This document shows positions 14,944 to 29,857 of a DNA stretch of 64,000 nt, piece by piece. The position numbers and the translations under genes are program-made. The notes beneath the pieces are model-generated. The model was not told where the DNA came from. It saw only the letters and a list, made by a program, of their open reading frames with translations, and did no database searches. The stretch lies in contig JBBPSI010000021.1 of NCBI GenBank assembly GCA_038093515.1, positions 124,001 through 188,000 of the forward strand, written 5' to 3'. Source of the stretch: Butyriboletus loyo (taxonomy: Eukaryota > Basidiomycota > Agaricomycetes > Boletales > Boletaceae). How positions within the stretch are numbered: position 1 is the first letter of the stretch; each line of letters begins with the position of its first letter.

Positions 14944-16540
14944 ATGGCGGACAATGGTGAACCATCGGTGCCATCCGCTGGCCCAAAAGCCATAGGGAGT
15001 CTGGCCAAGAAACCATCGGACGTGACCAGGCAGGGGTCTCAGAAACTCAAGTTCGTTCCAACGCTGCCAGCACGGAGAAAGAAAGAGTACGCGATAACAG
15101 TAATTCATCACTCCTCCCTTCGTTCTCATGCAGTAGATTCACAGAGAAGTGAAACAGGTATGTAGCTTCTTGTCCATCCTCACGCAGGCACGAATAGTGG
15201 CCCTAGGAAGTCCCCCAGTCATCTGCACCGCCATCAGACAAGGGAAGTGGCAGAGGGCGTGGTAGAGGGAGGGGTCGGGGAGGAGAAGGAAGAGGGACTG
15301 CCCCTCGACCGCCTCCAGTTGAAATGACCGCAAGTGGTCCCTTCGCAATGGGTCCTGCTCTTGCAGGCACCTCCGCTCGTCGCGGTGCACCAAGGTCAAA
15401 TTTTACGCCCGTCATTCCACAAGGGCCTGCAAAGGGGTCGGTTTTGGGTGCCAACTTATCGAGTTTGGCGGCGCCGACGTTGAAGAAGGACAAACAACGT
15501 GAAAACCCGCTTGTCGACACAGTCCAAACGCCAAGAAACGAGAGTGACGAAGAGGTTTACTCAGAGCCGGACGAGGGTGTCGAGATCATCGACATGGAGA
15601 ATATACGACAGCTGGATTGGGTGGCCCCCGAAACCCTGCAAAGAGAACGGCGGGATCGAAGAAAAAGAAAAGGAGTGAAAACAGAGATCGAAGAGCTCTC
15701 GTTATCATCATCAGTTTCAACCCATCAGGGTAACTTTCTTTCATCATCCCATCTGATTGACCATACCGAACTACATGGACTCTTAGGACCCTCCACTGAG
15801 AACCTCAAGGATGTGGACCATTTAAACGCACTCGATCCGAGCGAAAGCGAGGAAGAAGATCTTGAAGATCTCATGGAGGATTTCGCGATTCAAACAAACA
15901 TGGCCGAGGTCCGTACTCTCATCAGAATCAGGAATGCAAGAAAAAACCATGTTTTCAGGAAGGTGTTCGACAGGAACGCTTATACTTTTTCCAGTTTCCT
16001 GAACCTTTCCCAACATTTGTATCCACTTCGGTGCCAACGCCGAAATTTCCAAGAGAGATGGATGTAGACACCCCGGATCAAGGCCCTTCTACCCTTAAGC
16101 GTAAGGTATCCTTTGCGGCGGATACTAAGCCGCCAGCGTCTGCATCAGAGCCCGAAATCTCAGGGACCCAAGTTGATCCTGAAACACCAAAAGAAATACC
16201 AAAGGTGGATGGCGTGATTGGCCACATCGAGGTCCATCGTAGCGGAATGGTGAAGATGCGTCTGGGTAACGGAATCGTCCTAAATGTATGGTCCTTCGCT
16301 CTGTTTTTGTAACCTGTGCCAACGCGTTTATTCGAGGTCTCGGAGGCTACACAACCATCGTTCCTCCAGCAGGCAGTCCACTTGGACATGGAAAACAAGA
16401 AGCTTCACGTGCTGGGCGAGGTCAACAAGAAATTCGTGGTCTCACCAGATCTGGACGTCTTGTTAGCTTCTATGGAGCTTGCCGACACCAGTGCGACTGC
16501 GCTTGACGACGCCAATCTCATCAAAATGGACACTGTGTAG
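14944..16540 (+). CDS. RPC53: DNA-directed RNA polymerase III subunit RPC4/Rpc53
   Basis: Rpc53 is part of the Rpc53-Rpc37 subcomplex of nuclear RNA polymerase III, which acts in initiation and termination of tRNA and 5S transcription. The N-terminus has SQKLKFVPTLPARRKKE, a typical Rpc53 entry motif, followed by an RG-rich run (about 15230-15300) and ARRGAPRSNFTP. The C-terminal half carries the conserved domain: LYFFQFPEPFPTF, then DGVIGHIEVHRSGMVKMRLG and a terminal LHVLGEVNKKFVVSPDLD. Between them is an acidic linker (ESEEEDLEDLMEDF). At least three introns are needed (about 15090-15190, 15910-15960, 16290-16345). The end at 16540 gives a normal domain ending. Confidence 0.91.
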
Positions 16541-17022
16541 CTATTCAAAGCGAGACGATACGGGTTGAAACCAGCTCATAGCTGAAAGATCGTAGTGTCT
16601 TCATCGTACCGGAGGTCCCTTACGGGGCCGTCATAACTAGGTCTGATCATCGGGATGTAGAATTTGTAGACGAATACAGACGTGACACCATTAAAGCATA
16701 CGAGTCGTAGTTATTGTGGGCCATGACTGTAATTGAATGTGGTCAGCACGTTGATGGTGAAGGGTGGAGACAAAAAGAAAAAGGTCAGAAAGAGCGGTAG
16801 GATGTTGGTCCTCCGAAGGTAGCTGAGATGGTTTTTCTGCAGCGCAGGATTGCTCCTGCATAAAGCCAAATGCCTCAAACATCATGTTGGAGCGTCGATG
16901 GGACGGGAGAGACTCACGATGGGAGAGTGGAGGTGGGGAAGAAAAAAGTGTGGGAGACCGGGAGGGTTATATAGCTGGAGGCTGCCGGAGATGGCAACTC
17001 CGACGGCAGCACTCGTTCAGTC
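16541..17022. other. Intergenic region with an uncertain short minus-strand coding signal
   Basis: This gap lies between RPC53 and TAF10. The minus strand from about 16696 to 16567 encodes an open peptide, FNGVTSVFVYKFY then DLRYDEDTTIFQL and stop, with protein-like composition. A separate minus-strand ORF starts at 16885. I could not join them into one gene with normal splice sites or name a family, so no CDS is called. Confidence 0.3.
16967..16974 (+). promoter_or_regulatory. Candidate TATA element upstream of TAF10
   Basis: TTATATAG lies 49 bases before the TAF10 start codon. Its complement also reads as a TATATAA-like box on the minus strand, so it could serve a divergent transcript instead. 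Confidence 0.3.
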
Positions 17023-17712
17023 ATGTCTGCATCGACGACATATTCGGATTCGCCAACACCCCAACCTCAGACATCCCAGTATCCCTATCAGTCCTACTCG
17101 GATGCATCCCACCAACATCCACAGTCGTCCCAGCCAACCACCACCACTTCTTCCTCTGCAACCGCACCACCTCCACCCCAAACCCGTCAGGCAGCAGAAG
17201 ACGCACGCAAGGACCGCACTTTGGCAGAATTCCTCCTCATGCTTGACGAATATGAGCCTCTAGTGTGTCGACCCTCGCAGTCTGCCTGCCTTTCAACTCA
17301 CGTCCATCACAGGTCCCTAACGAGGTCACAGATTACTATCTCCAGAGGGTTGGGTTCGAATGCGAAGATGTCCGTCTGTGAGTAGATTATTTTACCCGCC
17401 GTACGTGTACTCATCTTTCATCTTTGTGAAGGAAACGCCTTCTTTCCCTTGCCGCCCAGAAATTCGTCTCTGACATTGCCTCTGATGCATACCAACATGC
17501 TCGTATACGTACAAGTGCAGCGAGTGGGCGGGCTCGCGCAACTGTCGCAGGTCCTGGAGCTGCCAAGGTTTGTCCTTGCCAACTCCGCTTCCATCGTCGA
17601 GTTTCTGACGTCTCCAAAGGACAAAACAAGGACGACTTTAACCATGGATGACCTCACTGCAGCACTTGCCGAGTATGGCATCAACGCCAGAAAGCCCGAG
17701 TTCTACATCTAA
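17023..17712 (+). CDS. TAF10: Transcription initiation factor TFIID/SAGA subunit TAF10
   Basis: TAF10 is a histone-fold subunit shared by TFIID and SAGA in the nucleus. The N-terminal 55 residues or so are Ser/Pro/Gln/Thr-rich and disordered. The histone fold begins at DRTLAEFLLMLDEYEPL and continues VPNEVTDYYLQRVGFECEDVR, LLSLAAQKFVSDIASDAYQH, and ends TLTMDDLTAALAEYGINARKP. Three introns of about 50-60 nt (near 17265-17312, 17380-17431 and 17568-17620) are removed to join these blocks. The length and the C-terminal end at EFYI match the family. Its SAGA partner HFI1 is also in this window (39768-40879), though not adjacent. Confidence 0.93.
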
Positions 17713-17830
17713 TTTGTACTTGTCGCACGTACGACTTCCGCATAACATGCACTTTTATGTATAACATTTGCTTGACCTGAAAGATGAACACTCTACAAAG
17801 TGGCACAATACAAATCAATCTAGGAGAACA

Positions 17831-19720
17831 TCACGATGCTACTTCCATCTGTTGTCCTTGTCTGTTAACTGGTATAGCGGTGGCATGTGGAGTAAAAATT
17901 GATAGACTCCGTTCCCGGAGTATGCCCCAGCTTACCCACCAGTCCTCTGCAGCTTCCCGAGCGCTGTACCCAAGAACCTCACCTATCTCTTCCCATTGCC
18001 ATTTCATCTTGTCCTCACTCCAACCTTGTAGTCCCAACGACACCATGGCCCGCAGCGATTGATCTCGCTGATCCCGATGCGAACCAGGGGGGAGCCACAC
18101 AAGCCGAAAGCCCATCAGTTCTTTCTCGTGCACAACCTGACAGCGCTCTTCTCGAAGCTCTTGGAACGCTTCCACGAGATGAGGTAGTTGACCCCAGTTT
18201 GTAAGTCGAGACAAGAGCCCTCCGAGGACCTCCGCGTCCTCCAGTTGAAGACTTGCGCTATGAGTGATGCAAGGCTATCCTGAATGTCAGACAATCAAGG
18301 CGCCAAGATTTGAACGCGGGTTATTTACCAGCGACGGATGAGCTGCTCCACCCATCAAGATGATCCTTCCCGAATCGTCCGTCCATTCTATCAGGGGATC
18401 TCTTTTGATGTAGCGTCTACGCTGCAATACGGGACAAAGATCGAGCAGTCGCTTGAGCCTAGGTGATGATGAGAGAAGTGTCCGAGCACCCGAGCGAACC
18501 TCCTACGTTGAGTCCCCGGAGAAGGTTAATTTTTTCCTTGGTACCGAGAAATCCCATTCCTCAGACAAATCATCGCCTGGATCTACCAATCTGTCTGGCC
18601 AAAATACATGTATTGTATACGCGCTGTTGTCTCGCTGGAAGGGTCACCTCGTGAATATCACGAAGAAGTTACCGGCATGTACATACCACGGGAAAGCCGA
18701 CCGCATGGGAAGATGTGCCCATCCAGATCGGGTACTGATCAAAGTCAATTCTCCAACCGAAACTGCCAGCGGATGCGGAATCTTACCTGTACACCACCAA
18801 GCTCTGGATTTGTGAATACGTCAAGCTCGGGGTCCTTGCGCAACTGTTCCCGGGAAATGGTTGCTCTAAGGTGACCCTTTGAGTTTACGTGCACGGATAA
18901 TGCCTGCCCGCTTACACGTAGACAGAAAAGTTGTCCGTGCTGGGTTGACCGCCATTTGAGGACCCGTCCACAGCCTTACGGACAATACCACTGGGCCCGT
19001 CCGCACCTATTATCACGTCTGCATGCAATGACATACCAGAAGCCAGCTCAACTCTCGGGGGTTTAGCGGAGATCTCGGTGACAAGTGTGTCGTAAGATAT
19101 CCTCACACCCGCCGACGTTGCCGCGGAATGCAGCATTGCGTGAAGGTCTCGGTACTAATGATTACGCTCGATGACAAATGCATGACACATGTGGTGGAGT
19201 ACTCACATGCATCAGAAGGTATTCGGCTCCAAGCTCCTCCAAAACTTCCGTCTGAGGCCACAAAATGTGCCCAATAAACTCGCCTGTCTCCACTGCAACG
19301 TATCATCAATCATAATCATTCTTACCGCATCCGTGTACTCACTCGAGTGGCAATGGCTTTTCCTAGTCGGTTTACCCCACCGAGCAACCTGTTCTCCCAG
19401 ACCCCATCCCTCTAGAATCTTTGTGAGATTTGGTGGAACTCGGATGCCGCACGCTTTCTGTGATTCACAACGACGTTTTGCGCGTCAAGGGACGTGGGGC
19501 CCGAGCTAGATCTGAAAACGGTGGGACCGTACCTGTTCGGGTCTTGACTTGTCGATGACATGGACAGCGTGTCCTGCTTGACACAGCCTGAATGCAACGG
19601 CCAAGCCAGAGATGCCTACAAGATTATTTGGATGAGCACAGACGATGAGCTTCGGAATCGCTCACCTCCGCCTACGACTATGATATTTAACCTCAGGGAG
19701 GCCTTCACGAAGAACGACAT
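17831..19720 (-). CDS. FAD-dependent monooxygenase, salicylate-hydroxylase-like (copy 2)
   Basis: A paralogue of the plus-strand gene at 9794-11625. The start ATG at 19720 gives SLRLNIIVVGGG, the Rossmann entry. The DG motif is IIGADGPSGIVRKAVDG. The third FAD motif reads GGAAHP in place of GDAAHP. The tail shares LVWLPPGSHRDQRDQSLRAM and AAEDWWVSWGILRERS with copy 1, at the same positions relative to the stop. The gene is cut by several short introns and exon joins between 18250 and 19560 are approximate. A group A flavin hydroxylase is the secure level of call; the substrate is unknown. Four other genes separate it from copy 1. Confidence 0.84.
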
Positions 19721-20719
19721 AGTGCTGAGTAGGATTTTGAGATGTTGAAAGTGATGCAAGATAGTGACGGGTTAAATCGATTTTCAGCGGGGTATAAAAT
19801 CATGAGCTAGTTGACGAGAACCGAGCTTTTAGTCTTGTAAACGTATCCTATTGGTATCAAGTGTCAGATCAGGAAAAAAAACGTGAGTTGACCGCTTCTG
19901 TCGCGTGACCCGAGAAGCGGACCACACACACCCAGATGGCCTAAACCTGAAAGGACAATACCCGAGCCTTCGCACGGAGAAAGGACCCTAAAAAATCAAT
20001 ATTGTATCAATTTAAGCGCGAAACGTTCTACCAAGTATGGCGTGCAATGATTTTTGAGGTCATGTCTTGCCCAGTAACCATAGGTCAAGTCCATACATGA
20101 TCGGAATGTGGATATTCGAATCGTTCCGCTTCATTAATCGGCCGACCTCCCGTTCTTAGGCTGGTACAACACGCTCTAGGAAGTCAATACCACAGTGCAC
20201 AAATAAACCAAAGCCCCGCCTATCAGGCAGACCAAACCTCAAGGCCTTGGCAGGGCCGATTGAAGTTCGTCCGAACGCAGTGAAGCACCTTTGAAACGTT
20301 TCGGCTTGTCTACATGAATTTTGAAGCTAACGACGCGTACCACTTGGAGGAATGGCGACATAATAAGAGTCGAACCAAGTCTGTCCAAACGTTCAATGAT
20401 CTGAAACAGCCTATCTGCATGACTTTTGAAGCTAGCACTCGGAGTGGCAACATAATCTTGTTTGATGACAGGCTGGAAATGATGCAATCAAGCCTAGGAT
20501 TTCCTCGCAAACCAACCATTGGATCACAAATACCAATGATGGCAGGCTGGAAATGATGCAATCAAGCCTGGGATTTCCTCGCAAACCAACCATTGGATCA
20601 CAAATGCCAATGATGGGAATAACAGGCTTTCGGGAACTTGGACGAGTTCGGAGAGGCACAATAGTGTCGGATCCTCGGAAGGATATAATTGATCGGGCCG
20701 ATTTGGCCTCTTTGCTCCT
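19721..20719. other. Gene-poor stretch containing local tandem duplications
   Basis: No convincing gene is seen between the monooxygenase start and the CCZ1 stop. The minus-strand ORFs here simply repeat the same peptide because of the 74-bp tandem repeat. An older, diverged duplication also links about 20311-20372 with about 20415-20462 (shared TTTTGAAGCTA and TGGCRACATAAT words). Confidence 0.45.
20469..20616. repeat. Two-copy tandem repeat, 74-bp unit
   Basis: Copies at 20469-20542 and 20543-20616 are directly adjacent and differ at two positions by eye (CCTAGG versus CCTGGG, and ATACC versus ATGCC). The unit begins CAGGCTGGAAATGATGCAAT. The near identity indicates a recent duplication in non-coding DNA. 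Confidence 0.9.
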
Positions 20720-22917
20720 CTAGACACGGGTCTTGTATAGCCCACGCAATATATTATCAACGTCTGATAACGTCGCCTCTTTACGGGATACCTCCAGATA
20801 TGCTTCCCCCTTCTCGTCTTCAACAGGGTCGGTGACCCGAGAAGCCACGTGCCAGTGTTGAGGATGCAAGCCCCTGGAAAAAACTTCGATCACCGTCGGC
20901 TCTCTTGGATGGGTTGTTAATCGTCGTGCAGCATGCAATTGACAAGATTCTCTACCTCTCCAATAGTCTCTTTGCTTCAAATAGATGATCCGAGTTGAGG
21001 AGCTCTTCTCCGCTCGCATCCACATAGTCTCCAGTTTTGAGGATGCGGCTGTCTTCAGGCTGTAGAATCTTTGCCGCAGACGGCAGCGAGGCCGCCATAT
21101 TGCTGGGTCATCAAATTAGTTGGGTGTAGACTTACGTCAAGAGCCCACACTTACCGTCGGCTGTCCTCGCTTACGATCTTCTCCACATCTTCGAGAAAAT
21201 AACGAGTTGGTTTCACCAAAGCTTCCACATCATCCAAGTCATGACTGAGCAGTGCAACAGTGTACTGGCCGCGCTGAGAAATGGACTGAATGACTGCTAA
21301 GTAACAACGTCATCTGCGCTGACCTTGAGCAAGTATACCCTCCTCCGAGAGGTTGCCAGTGATTCGTGACTAGGGGCAAGGAACACGTCTGTCCAAGTAA
21401 ACTGCGGTTCTTCGCCGTAGACAATCGTCGGAGTGTCTACACCCGGTAGTGAGCCATTCAGTGAAGCCTCTGAAGAGTCCAAAGTGAGTGGAAGGACTTT
21501 TGATGGACGGGGTGTATCCGCTTCTGATACGTCAGAGTCCAGTTTTACTGGATCTTTTGCGTGCTCGTCGAGCGCAAAAGGCTTCTCTGCAGGTGAACAA
21601 AATGGATTATCAGACGCCATTGCGTCCTCCAACGCGCTTTGATCAACCTGCACCTCGCGTCCGGACGCAGAGTGGGATATAACATCATCGCCCACATTTG
21701 TAACCACTTCCTTGGGGCCAGGACCTTTTCCGAATGATGGCCAGGCCCATTTCCTGACGTCCATGTTCATACTTATGCTTACACCAAGAAAACCACCTGA
21801 CGGAGGTAACTCCGTATTCGGTGCTGTCCGTCGGTCGTCGTGACATTCGTGGCTTACGTCGTCCAATCGTTCTGGTTGAGTTGTCGAGGCGGAAAGAGTA
21901 GCCGGTCCAAGCATTGGAGTAAGGTGGTTCATCAGATGTCGTGCCAATGCAACGGGGTATTGTGAACTTCTATATCTGCTGGAAGGAGCGACATGACTTT
22001 GCGTCAATACAAGCGCAGCAACTCCCTCGGGTATCTGTGATGAGAAATTATCGATGGTGGGAAGGATCAATCGATATGATGGATGGAGAGGCAGGCCTGA
22101 GGGGGATCAGATTGCGACCTTGCTCGGGAGACATGCGCGCACCGAGGTCTATGCCGATGCTAAAATCCTTATCTAGATCCCACGTCCATGCCCAGACGGT
22201 AAAGAATCGCTCGAGCTGCAATTCCAAAGCTTGTTGTCCCAACGAAGACAATATTGAAGAAAAGGAGCCGTGGGTCAACTGAGAGTTACATCAGCCCCCC
22301 CCGAGGACCAAAAATAAACATAAAACCGACCTTGAATTGTTCGTAGCCTCGCATGAGATGCGCCCGTATCGCAGAGTCATGCAGGGTGCCGTCATGATAT
22401 TCAAACTGTAATTCTTGACTCTGTTCCTCCTCTTTGGCTTTCCCCCTACCTTTATCTCGGGTCTTGGGCTTTACGGTTGGAGCCCGTGGTGTCTTTGCCA
22501 GTTCGATGGCCTGAATGATTGAGCTGCTCAAAGGTGACACCAGTGCAGACGGGGGGCGCACTCACCACGTGCATCCAAAAGTTGGGCTCCGGGCTCACCA
22601 TGACAATTCTTCTGGACTGCGAATGAATGTTCTGACATGGATCTATTGAATGGAAGATCCTGGCGAACGTTTAGTTCTGCACACACCCGCCACCGCTTTC
22701 ATTGTTTCCCTCACTCTGCAAAGTTAACGAGCGCTTTCGCAAGCCCAACCTGCCTCAACATCTTGTCACGCGATGCAGCTCGGTCGCGGGAAGTGTAGAA
22801 TAGAATTTGGGCCTGTTCCTCGGCATCTTCGTCGTCTTCATGTGTCACTGAGATGTCGGGTCGAAGGGTAGGATTGTAGATCGTCAGGTATAGCAGAGAC
22901 GGAGGAATTCTGCTCAT
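20720..22917 (-). CDS. CCZ1: Vacuolar fusion protein Ccz1 (Mon1-Ccz1 Rab7 GEF subunit)
   Basis: With Mon1, Ccz1 activates the Rab7 GTPase Ypt7 on late endosomes, vacuoles and autophagosomes. The start MSRIPPSLLYLTIYNPTLRP, then AQILFYTSRD, RQVGLAKALVNFAE and the EPNFWMHVV segment match the first longin domain. The middle (21300-22070) is long, acidic and low in complexity. The C-terminal longin-like part reads QRGQYTVALLSHDLDDV, YFLEDVEKIVSEDSRR, then HWHVASRVTDPVEDEKGEA and ends DVDNILRGLYKTRV. At least five introns are removed. The N-terminal match is the main basis; the overall order and length fit fungal Ccz1. Confidence 0.85.
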
Positions 22918-23032
22918 GTGGAGACAATTAAAATCAAGAGTTACTTCAAGTAAACAGCTGTAAAGTGACCGTGGCAGAGGACACTACACGAAATATGTGA
23001 TTATGCAAGTAGGTTACGTTTACGGTTGAGTT

Positions 23033-27210
<4,178 letters not shown>

Positions 27211-27318
27211 CGCGGTGAGAAGTAAGAGACCAAGCTTACAGTGGCGGGGGGGTCATGGGGGGTCGCCAACATTCGCCCACCTTCCTCGACGTTCTCCACA
27301 GCGCCGAGCACCATCGCC

Positions 27319-29687
27319 ATGGTCGTGCAGAGTGAGTGTCGCATGCTGCAGCTCCCAAAAGCCCCCTCACTCTATCAGGCAAACACTTTTTGAACTCCCC
27401 CGCCTCCCTTGTGCTCGACTCCCTCAAGGGGCTGTGTGTCCTCAACCCGCATCTCGCCATCGATCCTGCAAACAGAGGTTCTTCTTTCCCACATTGTCCA
27501 ATTCCGTGTGCAATGTTGACCACGTCTTCGAACCAGTCCTTCACCTCGCCAACCCAGACCGTTCAAAGGTTGCACTCGTCTGCGGGGGTGGCTCTGGCCA
27601 CGAACCATCCCACTCTGCGTTCGTCGGTGGGTGCCTTGGTATTCGCTATTGTCGGATCTCGCCTATCCATTAATCGTAGGACAAGGAATACTGTCAGGTA
27701 GGATTTTCCCTTACTCCTTAGGGGCTACTGAGGTTTCATCTCACACACCAGCTGCGGTCTGCGGTAATGTGTTCGCCTCGCCAAGCGCGGGCCAGGTCCG
27801 CCATGCGATCGACTTGGTGAGCAATGATGCAGGGTGCGTTGTGTCTTGTCGTTCGCTCTTCGTCTCTGTCGTTTAACCACCCTCCCCCAGCACGGTCATC
27901 ATCGTAAAGTAAACCCATCAGTATTTTTCCACACCCGCTCTGACAGCTTGACCACACAAGGAACTATACCGGTGATGTTCTCAACTTCGGACTCGCCAGA
28001 GAGCAGTACGCCGCCCTTCACCCCGATAAGTCGGACCGTGTCAAATTTGTGATCGTTGGTGATGACGTTGCCGTTGGACGAGAGCAGGGAAAGATTGTTG
28101 GGAGGAGGCCCGTTCTCCTTTCGAGCTCTCTTATATCGATTCACTGACCCTTTGATAGAGGGCTTGCTGGCGTCTGCCTCGTGTACAAGATCGCAGGCGC
28201 ACTCGCTGCTCGAGGAGGCTCCCTCGAGGAGGTTCATGCCATCGCCGAATACATTTCCTCTCACCTCGGCACGATCGGAGTGGGATTAGAGCATTGCCAT
28301 GTACGCGATCCTGTTCTCAGCATACACACGCCATTCGAATGATCGCACTATGCGTAGGTTCCTGGCACTGCGGTACCCGACACTCATTTGGGTACCAACG
28401 AACTCGAGATCGGGCTCGGTATCCACAACGAAAGTGGTCATCGCCGCGTCTCTCCAGTGCCCCCGCTCAACGAACTCGTCCCAAACCTCATTCGGATGAT
28501 CACCTCTACTGCCGATCCTGACCGATCCTTTGTACCTTTCAAGAACGACGGCACCGACCGCGTCGTGCTCCTCGCAAACAACCTCGGTGGTCTGAGTGAG
28601 CTCGAGCTTGGAGCCATTGTCGGCGAGGCAAACAGTGCATTAGACAAGCAGGGTATCAAGGCGATGCGCGTCCTGGCCGGATCGTTCATGGTTTGTTCGT
28701 CTCTCCCATATGCGTGAAACTAGTGATTGACATCGGAATAGACGAGCCTTAACATGCCAGGGTTCTCCATCACACTCTTGCTCCTCCCCGGCACTGCATC
28801 TGACAATGCCATTTCTACGGATTTTTTACTCTCCCTTCTCGACGACCCCACCAATGCCCCTGGATGGAAATGGTCCTCAAAGACTGAGCCGAAAGTCATC
28901 ACTGAAACCTTGGCATCGATCGACACCACCCCTCTTAGCAGCCGATCTTCCCTCAGAGCACTGGACATACGTGCCTTTGAGATCGCCATTGGGCGCGCCT
29001 GTAATGCACTTTTATTAGCTGAGGGCGAGATCACAGATATGGACAAGATCGCTGGAGACGGAGACTGTGGGCTTACCCTCAGTGCAGGTGCATCAGGTCA
29101 GTTAACCATATTTCTTTCTACACCATGGTTACTGGATTCTGATGGATCCAAAGGTGTGCTTGAAGCTCTCAGCCAGGGTAACGTCATTGGAGATGATGTG
29201 GTCAACAGCATGATCGCCATATCCAGAGTGGCCGAGGAAATGATGGGGGGGACGAGCGGCGCTTTATACTCGTTCGTATCACTGCCAAACGTCGTTCTTT
29301 CGCCCCCAACTGAAGGCTTTTCCTTGCATGGGTAGGATCTTCTTCTCCTCGCTCGCCCAAGCCTTGGCACGTTCCTCTGCCACAGTAGCCACGACCGAGG
29401 TCTGGAGCAATGCTCTCAAGTCCGCTCTTGTCCGGCTGTACACCTACACGCGTGCTCGGCCACCCTCGCGCACACTCATCGATCCTCTTACTGCTTTCGT
29501 AGATGCGCTTCCCGATGGGTTTCAAGGTGCTGTCAAGGTGGTGCGGGATGCTGCAGAGAATACAAAGAATATTGAAGCAAAGGCAGGGAGGAGTGCATAC
29601 ATCGAGGGTGACTGGTTGAAAGAGCAGAGGGTCCCGGACCCAGGCGCGTGGGGGGTCAAAGTCATCATTGAAGCACTTGCGAAGTAA
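27319..29687 (+). CDS. DAK1: Dihydroxyacetone kinase (ATP-dependent, DhaK-DhaL fusion)
   Basis: It phosphorylates dihydroxyacetone with ATP in the cytosol, for glycerol use and methylglyoxal/DHA detoxification. The first exon is 13 nt (27319-27331); exon 2 starts at 27379 and restores SKHFLNSPASLVLDSLKGL. The DhaK domain shows ALVCGGGSGHEPSHSAFVG, the AAVCGNVFASPSAGQV block and TNELEIGLGIHNESG, which contains the substrate-binding His. The DhaL domain carries DKIAGDGDCGLTLSAGA with the Mg/ATP Asp residues, and MMGGTSGALYS. Removing introns around 27453-27539, 27625-27760, 27830-27890, 28300-28350, 28690-28740 and 29095-29150 keeps the frame. It is divergent from the UBP12-like gene, start codons 108 bases apart. 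Confidence 0.93.
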
Positions 29688-29857
29688 TCGACGAATTCAC
29701 CGAAGGCGGGCAGTGACGAAGCGAAAACAAATTCGTGTATTCATCCAGCGATAGAACTGGATCTGTAAATGTATGCATACTGACACAACTCTTCTCGAAC
29801 TCTGAAAAACAAGAAAAACAGCGATTTCCTAAATCTTCGGGGGGTACATGTTGCCTA

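Noticed and set aside
17344..17362. GGTTCGAAT word resembling a tRNA B-box
   Set aside because: It is coding sequence of TAF10 (RVGFECEDV), with no matching A-box or cloverleaf.
20239..20823. Minus-strand ORFs with repeated peptides (VCEEI-GLIASFPACH) as a repeat protein gene
   Set aside because: The repetition comes from the 74-bp DNA duplication read in shifted frames (74 is not a multiple of 3).
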